64,000 nucleotides of DNA from Leifsonia xyli subsp. xyli str. CTCB07. Lineage in GTDB: Bacteria; Actinomycetota; Actinomycetes; Actinomycetales; Microbacteriaceae. Shown here piece by piece: positions 1 to 8,465 of the stretch. The stretch covers positions 1,116,001 to 1,180,000 of the forward strand of contig NC_006087.1 of assembly GCF_000007665.1 (NCBI RefSeq), given 5' to 3'. Position numbers and translations under genes: made by a program. The notes beneath the pieces are model-generated. The model saw only the letters and a list, made by a program, of their open reading frames with translations. It was not told where the DNA came from and searched no databases. Position 1 is the first letter of the stretch. Every line of letters begins with the position of its first letter.

Positions 1-2
1 AC

Positions 3-1376
3 CAGCGCAATCCGCGCGCACCCGGGCCGCAATCGCCCGCACGATCCGCCAGTTTCCCCGGGCTGGACTTCGACACCGTCATCACCGGACCGGTCGCGAC
101 CTCCGGAGGCGGGAACGCCGAGGGGTTCGCGCCCGGTCAGCGCGAGCCGGCCCCCGCCCCCCTCCGTCACAGCTCGGACTACTTCGCAGCGGAGAAAGAC
201 GAGTACGGGGACCACCCGCTGCCGCAGGCCGGGCGCGAGGAGGCGGACCCGGATGAGCAGCCCCTGGGCTGGTGGCAGCAGAACTCGCTCTCGCGCGAAG
301 AGCCCAAGCGGAGACGCCGCTGGGCGCGTCGCCTCGTCGTCTTCGTCGTGATCGTCGCGGTGCTGGGCGGTATGGCCGCTGGAGCGTACGTGTTCTTCCA
401 GCCGCAGGTCGAGCGGGTCATCGCCGCGATCCTGCCGAAGGACGACGACTACAAGGGGAACGGCGCCGGGCAGGTGATGTTCACGATCAAGTCGGGTGAC
501 ACCGGCGACACGATCGCGGCCAATCTGCACAAGGCCGGCGTGACCAAGAGCAACGATGCGTTCTACACCCTGTTGCTGCGGCAGAAGCCGGAGCCCCAAT
601 TCCAGCCGGGGGTCTTCAAGCTCGCCAAACGGATGAGCGCGCTGGCGGCCCTCATCGCCCTCCAGGACCCCGCTTCCCGGGTGCCCACGTCCGTCGTCAT
701 CCCGGAGGGGACAGCCGAAGCCGATGTCCTGAAGGCGGTCAGCGAGAAGACGGGCATCCCGCTCGCGCAGCTGCAACAGGCTGCTGCTGCTCCGTCCGAC
801 TTCGGGCTGCCGGCGGAGGCCAAGACGCTTGAGGGCTTCCTGTTCCCGGCGACCTACACGTTCGCGCCCGGCGCGAGCGCGCACGACGCGATCAAGATGA
901 TGGTGGACCGCATGTTCCAGTCGCTGGACGCTGCGAAGGTCGCCCAGGCGGACCGGTGGAAGACGATCGTGCTCGCCTCGATCGTGCAGCGTGAAGCCGG
1001 ACTCAAGGATGACTATCCGAAGGTGGCGCGTGTCTTCCTCAACCGGCTCGCGCAGGGCTGGGACTTCCAATCGGACGCGACCGTCGCCTACGGCAACGGA
1101 AACACGCATCGCGTGGAGACGACCGCCGCCGAGCGCGCGGACGCGGGCAACCCCTACAACACCTATGTCCACCCTGGACTGCCGGTTGGCCCGATCTCCA
1201 ACCCCGGGGATCTCGCGATCAACGCTGTCATGCATCCAGCGGACGGACCGTGGATGTTCTTCGTGACATGGAACCTGCAGACCGGTGAGACGATCTTCTC
1301 GACGACTGCGGCGGAGCATGACGCCGCCGTAGCGAAATGGCAGCAGTGGATGAAGGATAATCCCGGGTATGAGTAG
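3..1376 (+). CDS. mltG: Endolytic murein transglycosylase MltG, 5'-truncated by the window edge
   Basis: This is a YceG/MltG-family membrane enzyme that cuts nascent peptidoglycan strands and so helps set glycan length. The frame is open from the first bases, so the true start lies outside the window. It encodes a long acidic, Pro-rich cytoplasmic N-terminus, then a basic stretch and one membrane segment (about 327-396), then the extracytoplasmic LysM-like and catalytic part. The family motif IVQREAG is present, with the putative catalytic Glu codon at 993-995, followed by the conserved PKVARVFLNRL and NPYNTY segments. The stop overlaps the aroE start by 8 nt, which suggests translational coupling. 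The identification is secure; the real N-terminus cannot be seen. Confidence 0.93.
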   Translation, partial: QRNPRAPGPQSPARSASFPGLDFDTVITGPVATSGGGNAEGFAPGQREPAPAPLRHSSDYFAAEKDEYGDHPLPQAGREEADPDEQPLGWWQQNSLSREEPKRRRRWARRLVVFVVIVAVLGGMAAGAYVFFQPQVERVIAAILPKDDDYKGNGAGQVMFTIKSGDTGDTIAANLHKAGVTKSNDAFYTLLLRQKPEPQFQPGVFKLAKRMSALAALIALQDPASRVPTSVVIPEGTAEADVLKAVSEKTGIPLAQLQQAAAAPSDFGLPAEAKTLEGFLFPATYTFAPGASAHDAIKMMVDRMFQSLDAAKVAQADRWKTIVLASIVQREAGLKDDYPKVARVFLNRLAQGWDFQSDATVAYGNGNTHRVETTAAERADAGNPYNTYVHPGLPVGPISNPGDLAINAVMHPADGPWMFFVTWNLQTGETIFSTTAAEHDAAVAKWQQWMKDNPGYE

Positions 1377-2919
1377 AACCAGCAAGGCTTCCTCTCGCAA
1401 GGCGACCGGCGTCGACGCGGCAGCGCAGATCGCTGCTCTGTTCGAGACCCAAACCCAGGACGAAGCCGAGGATACCGTGAGGACGGTCGAGGAAAGCGAG
1501 AGGCCGGCGCCTGAGCCGCCCTCCGAGACGCCGGAGGCTGAGCTGTTTCTGGAGCGGCCGGCGCCTGAGCCGCCCTCCGAGACGCCGGAGGCTGAGCTGT
1601 TTCTGGAGCGGCCGGCGCCTGAGCCGCCCTCCGAGACGCCGGAGGCTGAGCTGTTTCTGGAGCGGCCGGCGCCTGAGCCGCCCTCCGAGACGCCGGAGGC
1701 TGAGCTGTTTCTGGAGCGGCCTGAGCCTGCGCCGGCGCTTGCGCCGGGGTCGGTCTGGGCCCCTGAGCCTGCGCCGGAGCCGGTCGGGGCACCTGAGCCC
1801 GCTCTCTTGCAGACGGCTCTGCCCGCGAAGCCGGTGGTCTTGCAGCGTCCGCGCCTGGCGGTGCTCGGTTCGCCGATCGGCCACTCCAAATCCCCTGACC
1901 TCCACCGCGCCGCCTACGATGTGCTGGGTCTCGACTGGGAGTATGGCCGCGAAGAGGTCGCCGAAGCCGAATTGCCCGCCTACCTCGACGGTCTCGGAGA
2001 GGAGTGGCGTGGACTTTCGCTGACGATGCCGCTTAAGAAGGCCGTCATCCCGCTGCTCACGGATATCGACAGGGTGGCCGCGGAGACCGGTGCTGCGAAC
2101 ACGGTGCTGTTCGACGGCGAAGAGGTCCGCGGGTTCAACACCGATGTCGGCGGCATCGTGCGCGCGCTGTCGGCGGCGGGGCTTGAACGTGTCCGCTACG
2201 TTCACATTCTGGGCGGAGGGGCCACGGCCGCGTCCGCCCTCGTGGCGGCCGCTGAACTCGGGGCAGAGCGGGTCGACTTGCACGTCCGCGACCTGGAGAA
2301 GAGCCTGTCGCTCGAGCCGCCGGCTCACGGGCTGGGGCTGCGCATCCGCATCCGGTCCTTCCTGCAGGCCGATCGCTCGCTCGACGTTCCCGAACTCGTG
2401 ATCAGCACCTTGCCGGGCGATGTGTCCATCCCGGTGCTCTACACAGACTCGACGCGGCGCAAAGCCGTGCTGCTCGATGTGGCCTACGAGCCGTGGCCGA
2501 CGACCCTGGCGAAGGCATGGCAATCCGTCGGCGGCACCGTGGTGTCGGGGCTCGGGATGCTGGTTCATCAGGCGCTGCTGCAGGTGCGCGTGTTCGTCTC
2601 CGGTGACCCGCTGGAGCCGCTGCCCGACGAAGAGGCTGTGCTCCGGGCAATGCTCGCGGTTGCGGCGGTGGACGCTGCGGGGGCGCCGTTGGACGCTGCG
2701 GCGGCGCACACGCCGGGAACGCCGCCCGACGGGGCCGCGGTGGACGCCGCGGGGGCGCCGTTGGACGCTGCGGCGGCGCACACGCCGGGAACGCCGCCCG
2801 ACGGGGCCGCGGTGGACGCCGCGGGGACGTCGTTGGACGCTGCGGCGGCGCACACGCCGGGAACGCCGCCCGACGGGGCCGCGGGGACGTCGTTGGATGC
2901 TGCGGCGGCGGGAGCGTAG
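1369..2919 (+). CDS. aroE: Shikimate dehydrogenase with repeat-bearing N- and C-terminal extensions
   Basis: The enzyme reduces 3-dehydroshikimate to shikimate with NADPH. At 516 aa it is nearly twice the usual length of about 280. The catalytic core spans roughly residues 160-433. It starts at [12 protein letters not shown], carries the catalytic Lys at about residue 223 (LTMPLKK), then [14 protein letters not shown] and the nucleotide loop ILGGGATA. Before the core is a Pro/Glu-rich region with four identical 18-residue repeats. After it is an Ala/Pro-rich tail with three 24-residue repeats. Both look disordered and neither contains a recognised domain. The ATG overlaps the mltG stop, and aroC follows after 41 nt. 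The core function is confident; the role of the extensions is unknown. Confidence 0.92.
   Translation: MSRTSKASSRKATGVDAAAQIAALFETQTQDEAEDTVRTVEESERPAPEPPSETPEAELFLERPAPEPPSETPEAELFLERPAPEPPSETPEAELFLERPAPEPPSETPEAELFLERPEPAPALAPGSVWAPEPAPEPVGAPEPALLQTALPAKPVVLQRPRLAVLGSPIGHSKSPDLHRAAYDVLGLDWEYGREEVAEAELPAYLDGLGEEWRGLSLTMPLKKAVIPLLTDIDRVAAETGAANTVLFDGEEVRGFNTDVGGIVRALSAAGLERVRYVHILGGGATAASALVAAAELGAERVDLHVRDLEKSLSLEPPAHGLGLRIRIRSFLQADRSLDVPELVISTLPGDVSIPVLYTDSTRRKAVLLDVAYEPWPTTLAKAWQSVGGTVVSGLGMLVHQALLQVRVFVSGDPLEPLPDEEAVLRAMLAVAAVDAAGAPLDAAAAHTPGTPPDGAAVDAAGAPLDAAAAHTPGTPPDGAAVDAAGTSLDAAAAHTPGTPPDGAAGTSLDAAAAGA
1498..1713 (+). repeat. Four tandem 54-bp repeats inside aroE (5' part)
   Basis: Four essentially identical in-frame 54-bp units each encode the 18-residue unit [19 protein letters not shown] degenerate [12 protein letters not shown] tail follows. 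Near-perfect identity suggests recent expansion by slippage or unequal recombination. Confidence 0.95.
2668..2916 (+). repeat. Three tandem 72-bp repeats plus a partial copy inside aroE (3' end)
   Basis: In-frame 72-bp units start at 2668, 2740 and 2812. Each encodes a 24-residue unit containing [20 protein letters not shown] (GTS replaces GAP in the third). A shortened copy runs to the aroE stop. The sequence is unrelated to the 54-bp repeat at the other end of the gene. Confidence 0.93.
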
Positions 2920-2960
2920 CGCGGGCGGGGAGGCCTCTGCCGCTGTGCCAGAATCGAATC

Positions 2961-4169
2961 ATGCTTCGTTGGCTCACGGCCGGGGAATCCCACGGCCCGG
3001 AACTCATCGCCGTCCTCGAGGGGCTCCCCGCGGGGGTCCCCGTTTCGCCCGACGCCATCCGCGCCGACCTGGCCCGCCGGAAGCTCGGCTACGGGCGCGG
3101 GTCGCGGATGAAGTTCGAGCAGGATGCGCTCGAGGTCTCGGGCGGTGTCCGGCACGGGCTGAGCCTCGGCAGCCCGGTCGCCCTGCGCATCGGCAACTCC
3201 GAGTGGCCCAAGTGGGTGGATCTTATGAGCCCGGAGCCGATCGCGGCGGAGAAGCTGGCGGGCGCCCGCGGCGCCCCGCTCACGCGCCCGCGCCCGGGCC
3301 ACGCCGACCTGGCCGGGATGCAGAAGTACGGTTTCGACGAGGCTCGTCCGGTTTTGGAACGCGCCAGCGCGCGTGAGACGGCCGCGCGGGTGGCCCTCGG
3401 CGCGGTGGCGCGCTCCTTCCTCGGCGAGCTCGGCATCACGCTCGTGAGCCACACGCTTTCCATCGGACCGGTGCGCGTCCCCGAGGACGCGGTTTGGCCG
3501 ACGCCGGCGGATGTCGCCGCGCTCGACGCCGACCCGCTGCGCTGTTTCGACCGCGCGACCTCCGCGCGGATGGTCGCGGAGGTGGATGCCGCGCACAAGG
3601 ACGGCGACACGCTCGGCGGCGTGATCGAGGTGCTCGCCTACGGGCTCCCGCCGGGGCTCGGTTCTTATGTCCACTGGGACCGCCGGCTCGATGCCCAGCT
3701 CGCAGCGGCTCTCATGGGCATCCAAGCGATCAAGGGCGTCGAAGTCGGCGACGGTTTCCTGACGGCGACCCGCCGCGGTTCGGAGGCCCACGACGAACTG
3801 GTGGCGGAGGACGGCGCGATCGTTCGTCAGAGCGGTCGGGCCGGTGGCACCGAGGGCGGGATGAGCACCGGCGGCGTGCTGCGCGTGCGCGCGGGCATGA
3901 AGCCGATCGCGACGGTTCCGCGCGCTCTGCGCACGATCGACGTCGCCACCAGCGAGGCCGCGCCCGCGCACCACCAGCGTTCCGATGTCTGCGCCGTGCC
4001 CGCCGCGGGGGTCGTCGCGGAGGCGATGGTCGCCCTCGTGCTCGCGAACGCGGTCCTGGAGAAGTTCGGCGGAGACTCGATCGGCGAGACGGCGCGCAAT
4101 CTGCGCGGCTATCTGGACGCCATCTCGCAGAACCTGGCGACCGAGCGTGTCAGCGCACCGTATGCCTGA
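2961..4169 (+). CDS. aroC: Chorismate synthase
   Basis: This FMN-dependent lyase converts EPSP to chorismate, the last step of the shikimate pathway. The 402-aa protein has the family opening [21 protein letters not shown]. The Arg/Gly-rich flavin/phosphate segments are visible, including [18 protein letters not shown] residues near 3275-3315 and [15 protein letters not shown] near 3830-3880. Length matches the family. The ATG at 2961 is preceded by CAGAAT six bases upstream, a weak -10-like box. The stop overlaps the aroK start. Part of the aroE-aroC-aroK-aroB-aroQ operon. Confidence 0.96.
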   Translation: MLRWLTAGESHGPELIAVLEGLPAGVPVSPDAIRADLARRKLGYGRGSRMKFEQDALEVSGGVRHGLSLGSPVALRIGNSEWPKWVDLMSPEPIAAEKLAGARGAPLTRPRPGHADLAGMQKYGFDEARPVLERASARETAARVALGAVARSFLGELGITLVSHTLSIGPVRVPEDAVWPTPADVAALDADPLRCFDRATSARMVAEVDAAHKDGDTLGGVIEVLAYGLPPGLGSYVHWDRRLDAQLAAALMGIQAIKGVEVGDGFLTATRRGSEAHDELVAEDGAIVRQSGRAGGTEGGMSTGGVLRVRAGMKPIATVPRALRTIDVATSEAAPAHHQRSDVCAVPAAGVVAEAMVALVLANAVLEKFGGDSIGETARNLRGYLDAISQNLATERVSAPYA

Positions 4170-4710
4170 GCGCGAGGCGATCTCTGGGAGCACGCCATCG
4201 CCGACGGTCGTGCTGATCGGACCGCCGGCGGCCGGGAAGACGCGCGTCGGCAAGCGGCTCGCGAAGCGGCTCGGAGCGTCGTTCATCGATTCGGACGCCG
4301 TGATCGTCGCACGGCACGGCTCCATCGCCGACATCTTCGCGGAGCACGGCGAGCCGCATTTCCGCGCTGTGGAGCGCGCGGTAGTGGCCGAGGCGGTGCG
4401 GCGGCCGGGCGTGGTATCGCTCGGCGGCGGCGCGGTTATCGACCCCGCCACCCGTGCCGACCTGGAGGGCAAACGTGTCGTTCTGCTGACGGTGCTGCCG
4501 GAGGCGATCGCGAAACGGATACAGAACGGCAAGCGGCCGCTGGTCTCCGATCTGGAGAGCTGGAAGCGGCTGGTCGCGTCGCGGCAGGACCTCTATGCGG
4601 CGCTCGCGGACTTCACTGCGGACACGTCGAGCCGGCCGATGGAGACCATCGTGGAGGAGATCGCCCGCTGGGTCGAGCAGACCGGCGTTGCGGAAGAGGA
4701 GAGCCGATGA
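4162..4710 (+). CDS. aroK: Shikimate kinase
   Basis: The enzyme phosphorylates shikimate at the 3-OH using ATP. The 182-aa P-loop protein has Walker A GPPAAGKT at residues 20-27. It also has the shikimate-binding DSD in FIDSDAVI and the GGGAV substrate motif in [11 protein letters not shown]. The start was set at the ATG at 4162, which lies inside the end of aroC with an 8-nt overlap. Extending the frame further upstream would run far into aroC without family similarity. The gene ends with an ATGA overlap with aroB. Confidence 0.95.
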   Translation: MPEREAISGSTPSPTVVLIGPPAAGKTRVGKRLAKRLGASFIDSDAVIVARHGSIADIFAEHGEPHFRAVERAVVAEAVRRPGVVSLGGGAVIDPATRADLEGKRVVLLTVLPEAIAKRIQNGKRPLVSDLESWKRLVASRQDLYAALADFTADTSSRPMETIVEEIARWVEQTGVAEEESR

Positions 4711-5786
4711 CCGACGAGACCACCGAGATCCTGGTCGCCGGAGCGAACCCGTACCCGGTCGTGATCGGCCGCGGCCTGCGGTTCGATCTCGCGCGGCATC
4801 TCGGCTCCGCGGTGAGCAAGGTGCTCGTGGTTCACCCGCCGACGCTCGGGGCGGCTGCGGCGGAGCTTCGGGAGTCGCTCGCCGGGCAGTACGAGGTGCT
4901 CCTCACCGAAGTGCCCGACGCGGAGGCGGCGAAGCGCATTGAGGTCGCCTCCTTCCTCTGGTGCATCATGGGCCAGGCCGACTTCACGCGCTCGGACGCC
5001 GTGGTGGGCCTCGGTGGCGGCGCCGTCACCGATCTCGCTGGCTTCGCCGCGGCGACGTGGCTGCGCGGTGTGAGGCTGGTCCAGGCGCCGACGACCCTGC
5101 TGGGGATGGTGGACGCCGCGGTCGGCGGCAAGACCGGCATCAACACGGCGGAAGGCAAGAATCTTGTCGGGGCGTTCTATGCGCCGGCCGCCGTCGTCTG
5201 CGATCTGGACATGCTGATCTCCCTCGGGCGGAACGAACTGCTCGCGGGCTTTGCTGAGGTCGTCAAGTATGGCTTCATCGCCGAGCCGGAGATTCTCGAC
5301 ATCATCGAGCGGGATGTGGACGCGGCCACCGATCCGGAGTCTGCGGAGTTCCGGCGAGTGGTCGAACTGTCGATCGGCATCAAAGCGCGCGTGGTCGGTG
5401 AGGACTTCACCGAGCAGGGCCTGCGCGAAATCCTCAACTACGGGCACACCCTCGGGCACGCGATCGAGCACGCCGAGCGCTACCAGTGGCGGCACGGCGC
5501 CGCGATCGCGGTCGGCATGGTGTTCGCGGCCGAACTCGGTCGCCTCAGCGGGCGGTTGAGCGACGACGCCGTGGAGCGGCATCGCCGCATCCTGGCGTCC
5601 CTCACGCTGCCGACGAGCTACCCCCTTGGCCGCTGGCAGACGCTGCTCGCCGCCATGCAGCGCGACAAGAAGGCGCGCGGGAGCCTGTTGCGCTTCATCG
5701 TGCTCGACGATGTGGCGCGGCCGACGGTGCTCGCCGGCCCGGATCAGAGTCTGCTGTTCGCCGCCTACCAGGAGATCGCATCCTGA
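4707..5786 (+). CDS. aroB: 3-dehydroquinate synthase
   Basis: This NAD+- and metal-dependent enzyme makes 3-dehydroquinate from DAHP. The 359-aa protein has the glycine-rich NAD site [21 protein letters not shown], interrupted nowhere. It also has the [14 protein letters not shown] substrate loop and the metal-ligand helix [12 protein letters not shown]. Length is typical. The ATG overlaps the aroK stop (ATGA), so the two are probably translationally coupled. A small gene follows immediately. Confidence 0.96.
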   Translation: MTDETTEILVAGANPYPVVIGRGLRFDLARHLGSAVSKVLVVHPPTLGAAAAELRESLAGQYEVLLTEVPDAEAAKRIEVASFLWCIMGQADFTRSDAVVGLGGGAVTDLAGFAAATWLRGVRLVQAPTTLLGMVDAAVGGKTGINTAEGKNLVGAFYAPAAVVCDLDMLISLGRNELLAGFAEVVKYGFIAEPEILDIIERDVDAATDPESAEFRRVVELSIGIKARVVGEDFTEQGLREILNYGHTLGHAIEHAERYQWRHGAAIAVGMVFAAELGRLSGRLSDDAVERHRRILASLTLPTSYPLGRWQTLLAAMQRDKKARGSLLRFIVLDDVARPTVLAGPDQSLLFAAYQEIAS

Positions 5787-6124
5787 CGACCGCCAAGGCC
5801 GTCGCGCAGAAGCTGCTCGTCAGGCCGGGCGATGCGCTGAGCGTCGTCGGGGGACGCCGGAGAGCCGCGCGCTCCTCAGCCCCGCTGCCGGAGGCTGTGA
5901 CGGAGGTGGAACCGGGGCGAGCCGCTGTGGCCGTCGCCTTCGTCGCCTCCCGCGCCGTGTGGTTCGTGTACCCGAAGAGCGGGCGCGCCGACGTGAACCG
6001 GGATGCGATCATCGCCGAGTCGGGCGCGTTCAGCTGGCGGCCGATCGCCAATCTCGCCGTGGACGAGGTGTGGTCGGCCGTGCGCGTCCGTCCGCTCGCG
6101 ATGGGGGAGACGCCGGTAGGGTGA
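5783..6124 (+). CDS. Small conserved protein of the DUF3052 type, between aroB and aroQ
   Basis: A frame of about 113 codons fills the space between aroB and aroQ. It encodes [20 protein letters not shown] near its start and [17 protein letters not shown] with [18 protein letters not shown] near its end. This pattern resembles DUF3052-like proteins of actinobacteria, by memory only; the function is unknown. No ATG, GTG or TTG exists near the expected N-terminus. The only plausible starts are CTG at 5783, overlapping the aroB stop, or a GTG near 5897 that would remove the conserved first part. The gene either uses a rare CTG start by coupling or is decaying. Confidence 0.55.
   Translation: MTTAKAVAQKLLVRPGDALSVVGGRRRAARSSAPLPEAVTEVEPGRAAVAVAFVASRAVWFVYPKSGRADVNRDAIIAESGAFSWRPIANLAVDEVWSAVRVRPLAMGETPVG
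6117..6122 (+). promoter_or_regulatory. Putative leaderless -10 box of aroQ
   Basis: TAGGGT lies 7 nt before the aroQ ATG and fits TANNNT. It overlaps the end of the preceding small gene. The -35 is not clear. Confidence 0.35.
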
Positions 6125-6129
6125 CCGGT

Positions 6130-6567
6130 ATGAGCAGCATCCTGGTCCTGAACGGTCCGAACCTCGGCCGCCTCGGCACGCGCGAGCCCGATGTCTACGG
6201 CTCCGGCACGCTCGACGACCTGCGGACGCTCCTCCAGGACGATGCGCCGGAGCTTGAGGTCGAGCTGCGTCAGACCGACACCGAGGGCGAACTGCTCGGC
6301 TGGCTGCACGAGGCCGCCGATACGGGTGCGCCGGTCATCCTGAACGCCGGGGCGTGGACGCACTACTCGCTCGCGCTGCGGGATGCGGTCGCGCTCGTCA
6401 CGAAGGCGGGCGGCACGGTGATCGAGGTTCACCTGTCCAATCCGCACGCCCGCGAGGAGTTCCGGCGCACCTCCGTCATCAGCGCTGTGTCGACGGGTGT
6501 GATCGCCGGATTCGGTTTCGAGTCCTACCGGCTGGCGCTCGCGTTCATTCGCCGAAACGCCCGCTGA
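6130..6567 (+). CDS. aroQ: 3-dehydroquinate dehydratase, type II
   Basis: This dodecameric-type dehydroquinase converts 3-dehydroquinate to 3-dehydroshikimate. The 145-aa protein matches type II length. It opens with [21 protein letters not shown], in which Tyr23 corresponds to the catalytic tyrosine. It continues with the conserved NAGAWTHYS and [14 protein letters not shown] segments, the latter including the catalytic histidine region. ATG at 6130 is chosen over an in-frame GTG at 6121 because of family N-terminus length. It is the last shikimate gene of the cluster and is followed by efp. Confidence 0.95.
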   Translation: MSSILVLNGPNLGRLGTREPDVYGSGTLDDLRTLLQDDAPELEVELRQTDTEGELLGWLHEAADTGAPVILNAGAWTHYSLALRDAVALVTKAGGTVIEVHLSNPHAREEFRRTSVISAVSTGVIAGFGFESYRLALAFIRRNAR

Positions 6568-6669
6568 CGTCTAGAATCTTCTGGGGTCGCCGCTCGCCGG
6601 CACCTGCCGTGGACGGCGCGGTGCGCCGCATCCACCCGAATCTTCCCGCATATCGAATGGAATTCGCGC

Positions 6670-7233
6670 ATGGCTTCGACCGCTGACATCAAGAACGGCA
6701 TCGTCATCAATATCGACGGACAGCTCTGGAGCGTGATCGAGTTCCAGCACGTGAAGCCGGGCAAGGGTGGCGCTTTTGTCCGCACGAAGCTGAAGAACGT
6801 CACGACCGGCAAGACCGTGGACCGCACCTACAACGCGGGCGCGAAGATCGACATCACGAACGTCGACCGCCGCGACTACCAGTACCTCTACCAGGACGGC
6901 GCCGACTTCGTGTTCATGGACACGAGCGACTACGACCAGATCACCATCCCGGGCCCGATCGTCGGCGACGCCGCCAACTTCATGCTCGAGAACCAGAACG
7001 TCACCGTCGCGCTGCACGAGGGCTCGCCGCTGTACGTCGAGCTTCCCGCTTCGGTCGTTCTGGAGATCACCTACACCGAGCCTGGTCTGCAGGGCGACCG
7101 CTCCACGGGCGGCACCAAGCCGGCGACAGTGCAGACCGGTTACCAGATCCAGGTGCCGCTGTTCCTGGAGACCGGCACCAAGGTCAGGGTGGACACCCGC
7201 ACCGGTGACTACCTCGGCCGCGTCAACGACTAG
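6670..7233 (+). CDS. efp: Translation elongation factor P
   Basis: EF-P relieves ribosome stalling at polyproline stretches. The 187-aa three-domain protein matches the family, with the exposed Lys32 in the [15 protein letters not shown] loop. No modification genes are seen nearby. An unmodified or differently modified EF-P is known in actinobacteria. The Pro-rich repeats of the nearby AroE would be a natural EF-P client, which is inference only. It overlaps nusB by one base. Confidence 0.97.
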   Translation: MASTADIKNGIVINIDGQLWSVIEFQHVKPGKGGAFVRTKLKNVTTGKTVDRTYNAGAKIDITNVDRRDYQYLYQDGADFVFMDTSDYDQITIPGPIVGDAANFMLENQNVTVALHEGSPLYVELPASVVLEITYTEPGLQGDRSTGGTKPATVQTGYQIQVPLFLETGTKVRVDTRTGDYLGRVND

Positions 7234-7667
7234 TGAGCGCTCGCACCAAGGCGCGCAAGCGCGCCCTCGACCTTCTGTTCAGTGCCGATGTGCGCCAGAT
7301 CTCGCTGGCGCACGCCCTGGCCGTCGAAGCGGAGCGAGCGGCGAACGAGCCGGCGCGTGAGGCCTCGTGGCTCTACGCTCGCGAGATCGTGGACGGTGTG
7401 ATCGACAATCAGGAGGAGATCGACGAGCAGATCGAGACCTACGCGCAGGGGTGGACGCTCGCGCGCATGCCCGCCGTCGACCGCGCCATCCTGCGCATCG
7501 GCGTGTGGGAGCTGCTGTTCAACGACCAGGTGCCGGACGGCGTCGCCATCTCGGAGGCCGTCGAGGCCGCCACCGTGCTGTCCACCGACGACTCGGCGGG
7601 ATTCGTGAACGGCCTGCTGGCGAAAATCGCACAGAACAAACCCCGGGACGGAGAGGTGGACCGATGA
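7233..7667 (+). CDS. nusB: Transcription antitermination factor NusB
   Basis: NusB binds boxA RNA with S10 and supports rRNA antitermination. The 144-aa all-helical protein begins with the typical ARTKARKRALDLLFSADVR. It ends with the conserved ISEAVEAATVLSTDDSAGFVNGLL region. The GTG start shares its first base with the efp stop. The ATGA overlap with the next gene indicates an operon. Confidence 0.95.
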   Translation: MSARTKARKRALDLLFSADVRQISLAHALAVEAERAANEPAREASWLYAREIVDGVIDNQEEIDEQIETYAQGWTLARMPAVDRAILRIGVWELLFNDQVPDGVAISEAVEAATVLSTDDSAGFVNGLLAKIAQNKPRDGEVDR

Positions 7668-8371
7668 AGCGGACACTGCGCATCCTGATCGCTGCCGCGC
7701 TCGCGGCCGCTCTGACCGCCGCTGCTGCGGCGTGCTCGCTGCTCGGCGGCAGCGCGAACGTTCCGGTCGCGACGGCCAAACCGCCGACGGGCACAGATGG
7801 GGCCGTGAACTTCGATGGACGCTTCATCAGCGCCGGGTCGGGCGCGAAGAAAGTCGATGTGTGGTTCGACGCGATGTGCCCGGTGTGCGGCGTGTTCGAG
7901 AAGTCGAACGGCGAGACACTCGCGAACGCGGTCAAAGACGGTTCGATCACGCTCCGGCTGCACCCGCTTACCTTCCTGGACCGGCTCTCTAACGGCACGG
8001 GCTACTCCACCCGGGCCGCGGCCGCGCTGACCTGCGTCGGCGTCCACGACCCCCACAAGGTGCTCGACTACTACCAGGCGCTCTTCACCGACCAGCCCGC
8101 CGAGAACTCGAGCGGGCTCACGAACGAGGAGCTCGCCAAACGTGCCACCGACCTCGGCATCGCCGATATCTCCGGCTGCGTCGACCGCAGTGGGCCCTAC
8201 CAGGCATGGGCGCAGGCGAACACCACCCACTCGCAGACCGGCCCTATCGAGGTCGACGGTGAGAGGGCTCTCGACACTATCCAGGGCACCCCGACCGTGC
8301 TTGTGAATGCGAAGCAGTATCCGGGGTCCGTCCAGGACGCGGGGGAGTTCGAGAGGTTCCTGGGGAACTGA
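7664..8371 (+). CDS. DsbA-family thioredoxin-fold lipoprotein
   Basis: This is a 235-aa exported protein. A signal peptide ends in a lipobox with Cys24 (AAAACSLL), so it should be a membrane-anchored lipoprotein. The mature part has a thioredoxin-fold active site C72-P-V-C75 in FDAMCPVCGVFEK and a cis-Pro loop in IQGTPTVLVN, as in the DsbA/DsbG-like Thioredoxin_4 group. An extra Cys pair (LTCVG and SGCVD) sits in the helical insert. It probably acts as an extracytoplasmic thiol oxidoreductase or disulfide isomerase; the substrate is unknown. The ATG overlaps the nusB stop. Confidence 0.8.
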   Translation: MKRTLRILIAAALAAALTAAAAACSLLGGSANVPVATAKPPTGTDGAVNFDGRFISAGSGAKKVDVWFDAMCPVCGVFEKSNGETLANAVKDGSITLRLHPLTFLDRLSNGTGYSTRAAAALTCVGVHDPHKVLDYYQALFTDQPAENSSGLTNEELAKRATDLGIADISGCVDRSGPYQAWAQANTTHSQTGPIEVDGERALDTIQGTPTVLVNAKQYPGSVQDAGEFERFLGN

Positions 8372-8465
8372 CGCAGCGGTCCGCTTTTTCTCCGTCGCAC
8401 CCTCATCTTCTAGTGTCTTGCTCGTGTGCATTTCGCACATGAGATGACATATTCCGGTGGAGTCG

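Noticed and set aside
1498..1713. CRISPR-like array
   Set aside because: The repeats are directly adjacent, in frame and without spacers; they are coding tandem repeats. No CRISPR array was seen anywhere in the window.
1228..2853. Long minus-strand open frame (541 codons) across aroE
   Set aside because: It is an antisense shadow produced by the GC-rich repeats and the third-position bias of aroE; its product is Arg-rich with no domain.
8373..8395. Terminator after the thioredoxin-fold lipoprotein (AGCGGTCCGCT followed by TTTTT)
   Set aside because: The palindrome leaves too small a loop to form a stable hairpin; support is too weak to list.
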